Origin: Theocolax elegans
Taxonomy: Eukaryota; Arthropoda; Insecta; Hymenoptera; Cerocephalidae
Direction: 5' to 3'
DNA: 64,000 bases
NCBI GenBank assembly: GCA_026168455.1
Contig: CM047425.1
Coordinates: 5,306,001 to 5,370,000 of the forward strand
The translations under genes were made by a program, and so were the position numbers. Shown here piece after piece: positions 12,462 to 27,400 of this stretch; position 1 is the stretch's first letter, and every line of letters begins with the position of its first letter. The notes under the pieces are model-generated. The model was not told the DNA's origin and ran no database searches. It was given only the letters and a program-made list of their open reading frames with translations.

Positions 12462-12503
<42 letters not shown>
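12402..12503. repeat. (GA)n tract upstream of LanA
   Basis: About 100 bases of nearly pure GA/GGA repeat, ending about 260 bp before the LanA TATA-like box. Long GA tracts near insect promoters are binding sites for GAGA-factor-type proteins, so a regulatory role is possible. It also produces meaningless long open frames on both strands. Confidence 0.8.
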
Positions 12504-12506
<3 letters not shown>

Positions 12507-12760
12507 CGGCTTATAGAATCCAGCATCCGAAGCACGAGAGCCCCTCCTTCCCTCCGCTCCCTCCCGTAGGTTAAGTCGTTTCTTCCCTGAAACGCATAGC
12601 GAGTCGTCAGTCCGTCACGAGACGCCGGGGCAGACGAATATTCCCCCTCCCCTCCCCTCCTTTTTTTTTCTTGACCACCACCCCCACCACCTGACCGAGA
12701 CATCTGAATCTGCCCCCATCGGATTTACCGATTGCCAAAAGGAGGAAGGACACTCTCGAC

Positions 12761-12768
12761 TATAAGTA
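12761..12768 (+). promoter_or_regulatory. TATA-like box of LanA
   Basis: TATAAGTA lies 81 bases before the LanA ATG, giving room for a 5' UTR of about 50 bases. This is a match to the motif only, and no initiator was verified. Confidence 0.35.
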
Positions 12769-12829
12769 TACTTGTGATCGTCGAGAACCGAGAAGGGAAT
12801 AATACACCGAGTGATTTAGACCGAGTTGC

Positions 12830-12841
12830 ATGAAGAGGTGA
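12830..12841 (+). promoter_or_regulatory. Three-codon upstream ORF before LanA
   Basis: ATG AAG AGG TGA ends just 7 bases before the LanA start at 12849. Its ATG has a pyrimidine at -3 (weak context), whereas the LanA ATG has A at -3. Leaky scanning or reinitiation could therefore modulate translation, provided the transcript starts upstream of 12830. Confidence 0.45.
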
Positions 12842-12848
12842 TCCGAAA

Positions 12849-15369
12849 ATGAGGGTGAGCGCGCTTGGCGCGTGCCTCCTCCTCTCGATCGGGTTGGTCA
12901 ATTTTGCATTTGCCGAGATTCTTACGCCGCCTTATTTCAACCTCGCGGATGGTAAGGAAATATTTGCATCCTCCACGTGCGGCGTCGGTACCAACGAGCC
13001 TGAATTGTATTGTCAGTTAGTTGGTGCCAATTCTGATCAGGAGGCTAACGCTACGCAAAACATCATCCAGGGTCAGGTAACGATTTATTCCTTTACTTAC
13101 TTCGCCTTTACTTCTTTTACTTTTTTCTTTATTTATTATTACGCTTACAGGGGAGACGCTCTTTTTTCGCCTTCTTTTCATGCTTTTCTTTTCTTATTTT
13201 TACACATGCGGGCTGCATAGGCGAGTCTCGTCTGTCGATGGGGGATCGTTTAGTCGATCGATTTACTTTTCTTTCTCCGTTTTAAATAGAAGTTTTTAGG
13301 TTCTTTTTTTACGATCGGCGTGTTTGTCAATATTACATTGCAAGTCCAAATAGTTTTGTAACGATTTTTTAATTACTTAATTTATATGGAAATTTAAGAA
13401 CAATGACGATACAAACAAAGTTCATTGAAGTAGGAGTTTGAAAATTCAATAATAGATACTTTAATACAAAATTTAGTGAATATAAAAAAATGTATCAATT
13501 ACCTATCAATCTATAATTCTAAAGATTACGGGAATATTTATGTGATTTTTATTACTTCGAGCATTCATTGATTAAAAATGTAATTAACCATTAAATTGAT
13601 TAAACTATATAAAATTAATTTTAAGCGTATGATTGACGAATTTAATAAAACAGTGGTTATTTAATCAAATAATTAGTTTATTAACGAGATAATTTTCATC
13701 TCCGAAAACAAAATCTAACCAACATATTTGAATAGGTAATTATCATTTTCATTGTTCAAGTGTAAAAGAATATTTAATATATAACATTAAAATTAAATAA
13801 ATAATTTTCTAATTTTCATTTAAACTATAAAGTATACTCGGAAAGACCATCCATGACGGTGTTCAAATAAATATTGTTTCAATTACCAACGCAAGCATTG
13901 AAAATGTTTATAAACCGCCATAAGACATATTTAAACAGTCCAAAACCGTCTATCATCTCTTTATATAGTTTACATCCATTAAATAAAACGCTTCTCGTTA
14001 CCCGAATAATAATTAAATTTATATATATTATCGTTTAAGAAAAAATGAAATCCTACCGGTGACACGCGGACAAAAAATGTCTGTACTGGATAAATCCGAA
14101 TGTACTCGTAACGTAACGATAAATCGATAAATAAATTAAATAACTTTTATATATACACAGTATATATAATTATTATCTATCTCGTATAGCCACGAGGAGG
14201 AAGAAGAAGAAGAAGAAGAATAAGAAGAAGAAGAATAAGTAACAAAGTGTACAGTTTAAAAGTTGAAATATAGACGAATATCTTTATCACGGAAGCGATA
14301 TAAAGAAAAAGAGAAGTCTTGCGGAATCCTCGGTCGCGTAACGTTTATCGCCGAGTAATTTCTTAATTCGGAATGGTCAGCGATACTCGATACATACATA
14401 CATACGTACATATAACGATATATGTAGTCGTCCCATAGAGAAATAAGATCCCCCTTACTCGCGCGGTATTTCATTCAACTCTTAAATATATATATACATA
14501 TATATATATACGTGAAGAAAGGAAAGCAAAAAAAGATCGAGAAAATATGTGTATTAAAAAAAACACACACACTGTACGATAACCGACAGATACTAGCTGA
14601 CCCGACGATAACATTCGGTGTGTACCACGTTTGTACGACCTCGTTCGACAATTTTTCGGGGGATGTCGTTATTACACGATTTCTCGAACGTTTTCACGTG
14701 AAGAACGTATGAAATTCAAAGCGTCCTTCTTTTTTTTAATAATTTTAGGGGAAAAAACGGTGCACATTACGCATCGTAACGGGTGAAATGAGAAAAACAA
14801 CGTAAAAATATATGTGATAAACGGTATTCATGATTTTCAGCAATGCGACTACTGTGATCCAAACGACGACGATAAGAAACATCCTCCTGAATATGCGGTT
14901 GACGGAAGGGAAACCTGGTGGCAATCGCCACCTCTCTCGAGAGGCAAAAAGTACGAGGAGGTCAATCTCACTATCAATTTGGGACAGGTATACGAAAACT
15001 GATATATATACATATATATTTAATAATAATTAATAATATCCCGCAAGTAAAAATAATCGATCCAAACGTACTTCACTTGCTACACATCGTGTGTGCATCT
15101 ATTATAGAGAGCCTAATAGTAAGAATCTAATAATAAAATAATTTTATATAGCATTGAACGACCGAATGATTTTTCCGGGAAGTATGTGTGGAAAACGAGC
15201 GTGCGTCTCCCATCGGGTCGTGGGCGATTTCCTGCCGAGCGGAGTTTTGCCTTATCGGACTTGTGACTCGGACGGATGTGACAGATAGTGCGTTCAACCC
15301 CCTTATCTCTATTCAAAATAACAGCCTCTCTCTCTCTCCCTTTCTCCCTCCCTACCTCCTCCTACTCCG

Positions 15370-15401
<32 letters not shown>

Positions 15402-18400
15402 TCTCGCACTCGCTTACACTCTTTTTAGAAGAGTTCCCTTAATCTAAACTACGTCGCGGACGTAGATATCGAGTGTCCAACTGATTTCTTCCCAAACGAC
15501 CGACACCGAAATCTTCAAATTTCTGGAGTTACGCTTCGATTTTTATTTAATGTTAGTTTCAAACACCCATTCGTTTCGATCGTTAAACAAAAAAATGTTA
15601 TTAATTTATGAATGATCGTATTCCTTATATTGTTTTATGCGATAATATTCTTCTAAGGATACAAATTTTATCGCACTAATAAAATGCATTACTATTCGAA
15701 TTTTTAATCGATCTGTTTCAACGCGTATAGAAATTTATTATATATTAAATAATCATTAAAAGTGATTTTTTTTCGTTAAAAGTTATTTTATCAAAATAAT
15801 TTTAAGAAAATATTTTATATGTTAATATTCCTTTTTTTATTGACAATTTCAACCTCTCAAAAGAGATTATTTAGTTGTTAATATTTTTTATTTTTATTAA
15901 ATAAAAGTTAAGTGTAAACAAAATTTATTTCCACCTGAAATCGAGCTAAATGCAATTATAATAATTATAATGTTCGTGATAATTATCGGGGCACACAACG
16001 TACAATATCAATTCGCAATAAAAAAAAGGAAAAAGGAAAAGATCGATATAGTTTGGGAATCGAGTCGATGTTGCACAGAAACTGCGTTTGAATCGAAACG
16101 CCTAAGATTTGTAGCTAAGCAAGCCGGAAGGAGCGCCGACACATCTGGTGCCCAAACATCGTAGTTTTTCTGTCCTTTTTCGGGCTCCTCTTAAATCTCT
16201 GCGGCCCTCGTGAGAGACTCATGGGGAGCTTCGAGCCTCGAACCTCTCGTACTTATTATACTCGTCTATTTTAAAACGAAAACATTTGTTGTCAAAGATA
16301 TATAGATGTGTATCCCTTTGAAACGTATATTGTTTTCGATAATAGAACCACGAGTTCCAGGTTTACCATCATTTTCGAAATTTATCTTGATTTTAAAATT
16401 TTTTATTAAAATTTATAACGCGTTCGAGAAAATTAGCGATATCGAATTACATTATTTTACGTATTGGTGTACTAACGCTGTAATTTTTTCAAGTACCTTG
16501 CTAAGAGCTTCGCTAACTACAGCTTAAATTCCATCCTCGCGATGCGGAAGTTCAAGTTTTATTTTGCACGTTCGTACATGCGTTATTTGCAGTTAAATCT
16601 ATGTAAATTTTAAAAAAATGAAAAGTAATGGTGAATTTAGGAACGAAAATGGAATAATTTATAAAAGTATAGTGTATACTATAAATAATTATGAATAATA
16701 ATCAGTTTCGTCCTGGGAAATTCCACCTCTCTAAAGAACGTGTACATACATTTTTTTTATTTATTATTATATATGGAATTCCATATGTTTTACACTAAGG
16801 AAAATAAACTAATAATTAAAATCAATTATAAAAAAAAATAAAAAATAAAATATATTTAACAGGAATTCCACGTGGCATACGTGTATTTACGAATGGCAAA
16901 TTCACCAAGACCAGGATTATGGGTACTCGAGAAATCAATGGATTACGGAAAAACATGGACACCTTGGCAATATTTTTCAGACTCCGATAGCGATTGTGTA
17001 ACGTACTTTGGAATCCACGCGAACACGCCGATACGAGGGACGACTCGGTGATATGTACGACTGAGTATTCGAAAATCGTACCGCTCGAAGGTGGTGAGAT
17101 CCCTGTGTCAATTTTGAACAATCGACCATCGGCTAAGCATTACTTCAACTCGACGGTTCTTCAAGAATGGACGAGAGCTACGAATGTTAAGTTTAGATTT
17201 TTAAAGACCAAAAATTTCTTGGGTCACCTTATGTCCGTTAGATTGCAAGATCCAACTGTTACTAGACGAGTACGTTGCTGTTACTTTTATCGTTTAAACA
17301 TTTACATTATCGTTTATTTAACACTATGTTTCTCTCTCTCAATAGTACTTTTACTCGATCAAAGATATTCAAATCGGTGGTCGTTGTATGTGCAATGGTC
17401 ACGCCGATACTTGCGACTCGCTAGATCCGAATATCCCGAACAAATTGTTCTGTCAGTGTCAACACAACACTTGCGGCGCCGAGTGCACAACTTGCTGCAA
17501 GGGTTTCGAGCAAAAAAAGTGGCGTCAATCTACCTACTCGAAGAAATTCGTTTGCGAACGTAAGTCTCTTATACCGATCACTAAACGTACAATTATCCGT
17601 AGAATTTAAAAGTAAATGTTATTTTTAACAGCTTGCAATTGCTTCGGTCACTCGGACGAATGTAAATACGATCCAATAGTAGACGAGAAACATTTATCTT
17701 TAGACATCCACGGAAATTACGAGGGTGGCGGTGTTTGTCAAAATTGTAAGCACAATACCGAAGGTACCAATTGCGATCGCTGCATACCCAAATATTACCG
17801 ACCAGCTGGTAAACCGTTGAACGCGACAGACGTATGCCAACGTAAGTTTATTTAAAATCAATTACCAATTATCCAGAGTAATCAAACAAATTTAATAAAA
17901 ACGAAATTTTAACAGCTTGCCAGTGTAATTATTCAAACTCAACTGGAAACTGTTTCGACTTCACCGGTCAATGCGAATGCCGCGAAGAATACGCAGCACC
18001 AAATTGTGATTCTTGTAGCTACGGATTTTATGGATATCCAAATTGTCGCAGTTGCGATTGTTACTTAAACGGTACCGATGGTTACCATTGCGAAGCTACC
18101 GAAGGTCAATGTCCTTGTAAAGAAAATTATGCTGGTTATTATTGTAACATTTGCGCTGAGGAATATTATGGATTCCCCGACTGTACCGGTAAGTCTAGTT
18201 TTTTTTTGTTTTTATAGTTTGAACGCACAGTAAACACGAAGTCAGTTTTTTAAACTACTCGTTCCTTTTTGTTAAGCTTGCGATTGTAATCCCATCGGGT
18301 CATTGAACAACGTGTGCGAAGTCAATACTGGAAATTGTACTTGCAAAAATAATTACGGTGGTCGAAGGTGCGATATTTGCGAAGGATGGATATTACAACT

Positions 18401-21400
18401 ACCCATCCTGCACGTGTAAGTAACGTGTTTTCACCTCCAATTTTTTAAAGAAAAATTATTGAGTATATTAGGTATAAAATAAAAATAAATGTGAATCGTA
18501 GATTGCGAGTGCGACTCACGCGGTACAGAGCCCGGAGTCTGCGATAAAGATTCGGGAACGTGTTTGTGCAAGGAAGGTTACGGAGGTGCGAGATGCGATC
18601 AGTGCGTCAGTGGATATTACGGATATCCAAACTGCGAACCTTGCAACTGCAGTATCAACGGCTCGAGTTCAACCAGCTGCGACGTGTCTGGCAAATGTTC
18701 CTGTTTGTCTAACTTTGTCGGTAAAACTTGTAATCAATGTGCTCCTGGCTACTACGACTATCCTGATTGCAGGAGTAAGTCCCTATTTCAAATTATTTTT
18801 AACGTACGAAGGGATACTTTATTTTTTGTACATATATTATATAATAAAATTCATGATGTTTAAGGCTGCGATTGCGAGACTCACGGTTCGATCGGTGTGT
18901 CCTGTGACGCGGAGGGTAAATGCCAGTGTCGCGAGAATTTCGATGGCGATCGATGCGATAAGTGTAAAGAAAATTTTTACAACTTCCCGAGATGCGAGGG
19001 TTGCAATTGCGATCCTGCTGGTATCGCTGGCACCTTCCAAGGGTGTGGTAGTTTACCAGCTGGCGAGCTTTGCCAATGTAAAGATCGGGTCAAAGGACGC
19101 ATTTGCAATCAATGTAAAAAACTCTATTGGAACTTGCAGCCGTATAATCCCGATGGTTGCGAAGGTAAATATTTCTTTGCTAATATTCAATTTTATTCTA
19201 CATTTATAATTCACAATAAAGATTTACATATTTTGTTTAGATTGCCTTTGTAACATACCTGGTGTGATCGGAAGTATCGGCGAGTGCGACGGCAAAACTG
19301 GTCAATGTCTTTGTAAACCAGCTGTCACCGGTCGAACTTGTTCGCTCTGTGTCGACGGAACGTACAATCTCGAAGAAGGCAATTTGTTTGGTTGTTCCGG
19401 TGAGTTTTACGTGCATCTATATATATTGTGAATAACAAAAATAAAAATGTAAACTACGAAATTTGAAACTGTTATAATCGTTAACAGAATGTTCATGTAA
19501 CATCGGTGGCTCTTTAAATCCAAGTTGTAACAAGGAAACTGGACAATGTTATTGCCGTAGCTTGATTGAAGGTATCACCTGCGATCGACCGATAAACACA
19601 GCGTACTTCCCAACGTTACATCAATTCCAATACGAAGCCGAGGATGGTCACACTCCTAACAACCACACGGTACGTTACAATTTTGAAGAAGACGTTTTCC
19701 CTGGTTACAGCTGGAAGGGTTACGCTGTTTTCGGAGCTCCCCAAAAGACTATTATTCACGTGATCGACATACAACAGTCTTCGCTTTATCGCATGGTGCT
19801 GAGATACGTAAACAAAAATAGTGAAGCTGTTTTAGGTACCATTACCATAACACCGGACAGTCACGCTGAAGCGGAGCAACACTTCAAAGTCCAATTTAAA
19901 CCGAAATCTGAGCCTTCCTTCGTTACTGTTGCTGGTACGTGACGTATAGATTAATCAAATTATACCATGAAAAATTGATACTTAAATGTAATAGTAATTT
20001 AAATGAATTTACTTCCGTTCGATTTAGGGGCTCAAGGTAATCTACCAGCAGTAATGGTCATGAATCCTGGACGATGGACGGTAACTACCACTGTCGAAAG
20101 AAGTTTGTTACTCGATTACTTCGTCCTCCTACCTTCCGAATACTACGAAGCCAGTATCCTCACTCAAGAAGTGAACGTACCATGTCAAATTGGCTACAGA
20201 GGATTGTGCCGACACTTTGCTTATCCAAATCTTTCAGGCTTCGACTCAGTTTTAGGAACTGGCGGTTACGTCGACAACGTCGATAGTCGAAATCCATTAA
20301 CCGAATATTTAACGGATCGTGAAACTTTGGACGAAATAGGAGAAAGTCAAATTCCTTTGATCAACAAGAAACAAAATAAGATCCACTTTGAATTGACTAT
20401 AACGAAACCTGGTCCACACGTTTTGGTTGTCACTTACATTACACCACCTCAACAGGCTCCTCGAACTTGGACCATTTTTATTCAAGCTAACAACTTGGAT
20501 AAGGGCAAAGTAAGTGGGCTCATTTATTTGTCAAATTAAATAAAAAAAGCCAACGGTGATATAATTTTTGTTGTTTTACGCAGGTTACCTTGTATCCCTG
20601 TAGATATACCAGCTTGTGTCGACAAGTGGCGACAGAAACAAATGGAAAAGTTGCAGTTTTCGATTTTCCAAACAACTACGTTTCGGTAATTTTAGACGGT
20701 GAGGATAACGGCGAGATTGGAATCAAATCGATCGTTGCGATTCCATCTGAAGAATGGTCGATCGACTACCTCGAACCCAAATCTGTATGTGTACGGAAGG
20801 ATAGCGTTTGTACCGAAGGTGGTTTCCCTAAGGTATCGGATGCGAAGAAAATTCAATTGGAGGAGAGAAATCGTACCCAAGATGATGCCAAAACACCACC
20901 AGGCATTTTAGATTCTACCGCCAAATTTATCTATCTCAGCCCGGAAGATTCGATGATCGATGTACCAGCGAAAGTGCCACATCAGGGTGATTACGTTTTC
21001 GTAGTCCAATATTACCAGCCTGATTACCCACAATTCAGTCTAGACGTGCTTGTGCAAAATGGAAAGTTTTACGAGGCTAAAGTTCCGCTGGCGCATTGTC
21101 CCAGTAACAGTGGATGCAGAAGCTTAGTTCGACAATTGGACGGTGAGTCCATTCATTATAAATACTGTGAATTTTTCGAAAAGAAAAATTTAACTATATA
21201 GATTGAATAATTATTTTAAATATTGGAGTTAGAAAACTATTGTTTGCTTTTCAGGTAATACGCGATTCCAGCTAATCGAAAACTTTGTGATCACCCTGAA
21301 AGAGAATACAGGCCGTGGTGCCTGGTTGGATTACATTCTGGTGATCCCAGCTGACTTGTACAGCGAAAGCGATTTGAAGAAACTTCCATTTGATCAAACG

Positions 21401-24400
21401 AAAGAGTTCATCAAGAGATGCGGCACCAATCATTTCTACATCGATACAGCTGAGGAAGGATTCTGTCGGGACTCGGTGTTTGCCTTGACGACCAATTACA
21501 ACAACGGTGCGCTTCAATGTAGCTGCGACGTCGAAGGTTCCCGCAGTTTCGTTTGCGAGAAATTCGGTGGTCAGTGCCCATGTAAGCCGAACGTGATCGG
21601 TAGACGTTGTAACAACTGCAAGAAAGGTTATTACGGTTTTCCCGACTGTCGACCATGTAACTGTCCAGTCGCCGCAGCGTGCGATCCCGAAACTGGAGCT
21701 TGCACTTGTCCTAATCACGTAACTGGACAGCAATGCGATCAGTGCGAGGTCGGCACATACGGATACGATCGGTTCAACGGTTGCGAGGAATGCCAGTGTT
21801 CACCGTATGGTGTGATCAACGGAGACACGCAGTGCGACTTGCTGACCGGTAACTGCAAATGTAAAAAGAACATCGGAGGCCGTGAATGTAACAGTTGCAA
21901 ACCTGGATACTATCAATTCCCTTACTGCGAGAAATGCGATTGCGACGCTAGAGGTACCACACCAGAGATCTGTGACGAGAACACGGCTGATTGTCACTGT
22001 AAACCGAACGTTCAAGGATCGGCTTGCGATCTCTGTAAGGAAGGAATGTTCAATCTTCAACCTAGCAACGAGAAAGGATGCAGCGAGTGTTTCTGTTTTG
22101 GCAAGACGACTCGGTGTACTTCCGCGAATCTTTACCGATCTTACATCATGGACATGAACAGCTGGGACGTTGCTCTCATCAACGAGAAAAACGAGACAGT
22201 TGAAATTTTGAAAGTGATACCTCAAGAGATCAACGATACCGATATCGTTGTCGATACCGCTACATTGGCTGAACGAGATAGCGTTGTTCATCTCTCGGCA
22301 CCCGCTAGCTATCTTAACAAAAAACTTACGTCTTACGGTGGTTGGTTAAATTACACTGTTTACTACGAACCAGGATCCGAAGGTCACGCCGTTCCCGGAG
22401 CTGACATTGTTCTCCAGGGTGCCGATACATTCCTTATCTACCGAGCGGAAGAACAGCCTCCCTCGTTCACGGAATATCGAGCATCGGTTCAACTGGTCGA
22501 GTCGAACTTCGAGACCAAACAGAACTTACGAGCTACACGAGAACAAATTATGGTAGTACTCGGTGATCTTAGAGGAATTTACATCCGCGTTACGTATTGG
22601 TTACCATCGACCAATGTTCGGTTAGTAATAATTTTTCGTTTATTTCCTACAGCTTCTTGTTTAATACCAAGCTAGAAAAGTAATTATTTTTTTTTACCGA
22701 TTGGAAAATAATAATTTAAACATTTGATTTTTGCATCGCAATGTAGATTGTCACACGTTACCCTAGACGTAGCTACCGACTCGTATTTGCCAACGCAGAA
22801 TTAGCCAGTAGTGTCGAGCAGTGTCAGTGTCCACCTAACTACAAGGGATTATCGTGCGAAGAATGTGCTAAAGGTTACTACAGGGTATCTGGACCCTATG
22901 GAGGATATTGCGTCAAGTGTCAATGCCACGGCCATGCCGATTCCTGCGACGTCAAGACTGGAGTTTGCCACGTACGTTGTATATACCGATAACCGATTGA
23001 CCAATATTTAATAAGTCTGTTTCTATCTAAAAATATTTTGTACTCAGGATTGTAAAAACGGAACTACTGGAGATCATTGTGAATTGTGCGAAGAAGGTTA
23101 CTACGGTAACGCGACCATCGGCACACCATCGGACTGTCTGATTTGCGCGTGTCCACTTCCTATACCATCGAACAACTTTGCCAAAGGATGCGAAGTTAGC
23201 GAAGACGGTAGTAAGATAAGTTGCGATTGTAAACCAGGTTACTACGGAGCTACGTGCCAATCTTGTTCAGCTGGATACTTTGGTAAACCGGATAACGTCG
23301 GAGAATATTGTAGACCTTGCGAGTGTTCCGGTAATATCGACACTAACGAAATTGGTTCATGTGATTCGGTCAGCGGAGAATGTTTGAGATGTTTGAACAA
23401 CACTTACTGGCGCTGCTTGTAATCTTTGCGCACCAGGATTCTTTGGAGATGCTGTCGAACGTAAGGATTGTAGGAGCTGCTACTGTGACAAATGCGGTAA
23501 GTACTTTTAATCTAACGAATGAAGGAAAGTCATACGTTCGAGACTATAAACGACAAATAATTATTAAATGATGCAGGAATGCAACGGTGCAACAGTTACA
23601 ATGGAGTTTGCGAGTGTCGTGAAAACGTCGTTGGAGATAAGTGCGATCGATGCGCCGACGATCATTATGGATTTTCGAGTTGTCAAGGTTGCCGACCTTG
23701 CGATTGTGGTATTGCGTCCGAGAGTTCGCAATGTGACGATGAAACTGGAAGGTGTAGATGTAAACCTGGAGTTGAAGGTAGAACCTGCGATCGTTGTATG
23801 GCTGGATACTGGAATTATGGACCCGACGGTTGCACATGTACGTTTCTTCATTATTCTATAAAATTAATTTCGACATTTTTAATTATTAATTTATGTTTTA
23901 ATTTGATGAATTGTTGCAGCTTGTGGATGCACATCCGGATATTCCCGTGGTATTTCCTGTAACGCGATTACCGGACGTTGCGAGTGTTTACCTGGCGTTT
24001 TGGGTGAGAAGTGCGATCACTGTCCTCCGCGTACTGTACTCGACGAAAGACGCGGTTGTCAAGAATGCGATAAATGTACACACGATCTTCTCGATGTAAC
24101 CGATGAACTCAAAAATATTCTTCATCCCGTTGCCGATTCGTTTAGGGTAATCTTTATTATTTGTTTCTGTAAACAGATGATCATATTATCACTCGAAAGA
24201 TTTTTATTAATTGTTTCAATGAACTATGATTATTCAGTGTCGATCAATCAGAATTCGTTTTATATTTACAGGACGTTGCCGACAGTTACTTCACCAATCA
24301 ACGTCTCGATTTCATCAACGACACTCTAAATAAACTAGCGCCTGAAGTTAAACTACTGGATCCACGTCGGATAGATTTCAATCCTTTGCAACAAGAGATA

Positions 24401-27400
24401 ACCCGATTAAACCATAAAGCTTACGTGTTGAAACGTCAAGTTAAATTCCAAGAAGAAGATGCTGACAGCTGGAAAACTCAAGCTGAAAGAACTTTGAAAG
24501 ACAGTAACGATTTCGAGCAGGACGTAACTAAAGAGATCGAGCTCGTTAATACGATCATAAGCGAAGTACAATCGTTAGCTTCCAATACCGATCTCGGTAG
24601 CGGTCCAAAAACTGACAGCGCTCAAAAAGAAGCGCAAGAAATTCTTAACAAAATAAAGAAGGTACGATACTTTTTCCCACCTATGAAAAATTTTAAACTT
24701 GATTTTAAAACATTATTTTAATAGGTCTCGTTTATCAACGATCGAGACAAAGCGACTGATCAAGCTGACAGAGCAAACATTCTGGTCTCGCAAATCGAAG
24801 TCTACGAAGATCCGGTTAAAAGTCTCGAAAAAGACACTGAGGCCGTAAGCGCAAAAGTACACGGTCTTACCAACCAAATCGACGACTTGTACAATCTGAC
24901 GCTTCAGGCGGATGAACGTACGAACGAAGCTGAACGGTTGAATTTCGAAAACAAACGGCTTATCGATTCAAACAATATCAATGCTGCGAAAGATGCGTCG
25001 AAACAAGCGAACGATGCTATTGAACAATCCGAGGAGCTTAACAGAAAATCGAATAGTTTGATCGACGAAGGAGAATACACATTCATCAATTTGAGTTAGT
25101 TTAAAAAATTTATTTTTAACTTATTATTTATTTAAAAAAAATAATTTTTGTAATTATTAATTTGTCGATTTGTAAAATAATCATCTCTCATTTTTATAAA
25201 ATCCAATGAACGTTCGAATAACTAAACAAATATTTTTATCTATTTTGTAGGAAACGAAGTTATAGTTGGACAACCAACGGACGCTTATGAAAAATTAGAA
25301 GAGCTGATCAACAAGAACAACAATTTATTACCAAGCGTTAATAAGACTGTTCCATTAGTAATTGCTCACGCACGTAAACTCGAAGCGAAATCAATGGATA
25401 TCGAATCTCGTTTAACCGATACGCGTAATTTGCAAGGTGTCAGAGCTGCCTCTGTTTACGAGGATATCGTTAACGGCATCAATAAAGCTAAAAAGTTTGC
25501 CACCGATGCGAGTACAGCGGCTGACAATGCGTCCAATTTGGTAATTATGATACATCCACAATTTTATAATAATTATCTTTCAATTTATGATATTTTTCCT
25601 ATCGTAACTATCTAAAAATGACATTGATTTGGTTTTGCAATTTAAAAAGAGCGATCATTTATGTAGTTGTAAGAGTTCATTGTATTTTATTTATTATATT
25701 ATATTATATAATTTATTAAAGTGTTAAATTTTAGACTGCAATTTTTATTAGTTTTCAAAAAAGTATCGTACATAATTTATGCAGAATTTCAATTTCTATT
25801 CAAATTGAACTATAATTTTTTCTCCAAACATAATGAATATTTGCGACTGAAATTTAGGAAATTGATACATCGTTTACATAATAGAATATAATTATAATAT
25901 AATTTTTCAATTGAACGAGAATGAAAATTGAGTTTGGGATCCCCTTAAAGATATATTTTGATTATAGAGTATTTTTCCTAGTGTTGCAATCAACTTCTTG
26001 AAAATGCGATATAAATATATTTGATTTCACGTTTGTTAAATTTTAGGTTGAAGGACTCGAGGAGAACAGTAATGCTGCACACGAGGAGAGTAAAGATTTG
26101 CTAAACGCAGCTAGAGTCGCGGTAGCCAAAATCGAAAGAGATTTGAAACCGTTGCTCGAAAATGCAAGGCTCGCCGACACGTACGACATAGCGAAACAAA
26201 ACAACGATAACAACGTTACCCTCGACCGAATAGACAAGTAAGTATATAAGCATTTTTAGAAATAAGAATATATTTGAAACTAAAAAAAAAAATATTTAAA
26301 TTTCAGAGCCCTAGGATCGCTGTCGATTCAATCATCGTCGATGTCAACGCAGGATTCTGAAAACAATGCGGATAAAGCTGAGTATCTGATCGGTGACGTG
26401 AACAATCAAATTCGTAACGATGTCGAATTAGTACCCGAAGATTTGAAAAAAGCAAGACAACTGTCAAAGGACACTTCGGACGCTATCAGAGAAATATCAC
26501 AAGCTAATCGACAATTGGATTCAATGGATTCCATTCTGACGGGTATCAACGATCGCGTAGCTCACTTGATCGAAAAACAACAGGGGATCAACAGTACTAG
26601 TGATAGTTTATACGACAAGATAAATAAACTCAAGCAAAAGATCAAACATGCCAGAGGTATAGCCAACAGGTTTAGAATAGGTTTGACATTCTTCCCTAAT
26701 ACCACGCTTGAGCTTAAGAATCCAGAAAGTTTACCACTTCAGTCTACGTCAACGAAGATCTCAGTTTACTTCCGTACTGATAAAGCTAATGGTTTCCTCA
26801 TGTACTTGGGTAATGAAAATCGTACGAATATTCCACGAGTCAAGACAGTAAGTCCAAATTTGCATATAAATATTGGTATATAAATTAATATCTTATTTAA
26901 TTATATTCTATTGCGTTTTCGTAGCATGATTTTATGGCTCTTTCGATCGAAGGAGGATACCCGGTGTTGACGTTAGATTTGGGATCTGGACCACAAAAAA
27001 TAATCGGTAATCGATACGTTTCCGACAACACGTGGAGACAATTGATCGTTGACAGGTACGGCAGTTTCATTGATTCGTACAAGAGAAAAGATACTTTGGT
27101 ACATAATATGAATATTTATTTTCAGAACGGGAAAAAATATTAAACTCATTATTCGCGAGGACGTTGGTAACGGACGCGATGAAAATTTCGTAACCGAACA
27201 ATCGCTACCAGGTTCCCACTCAATCTTCAACATCGATCAAGAGAAATCGAAATTATTCGTTGGAGGATTCCCAACGTCATTCCAAGTTCAAGATGTAGTA
27301 GTTTCATCCTCGTTCGATGGTGAAATGGAAGAGTTGGTAATTGGTGAAACACCAGTATCGTTCTGGAACTTTGTCGATGCAGAAAACAATTTCCAACCAG

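Noticed and set aside
12292..12703. Long open frames on both strands (74 and 132 codons) upstream of LanA
   Set aside because: They are produced by the (GA)n tract, which gives Arg-Glu or Leu-Ser repeats and has no stop codons. No splice or start support.
21272..23851. Long antisense and alternative-frame ORFs inside LanA exons
   Set aside because: Shadows of the Cys-rich LE-coding frame. None has splice sites or a family match.
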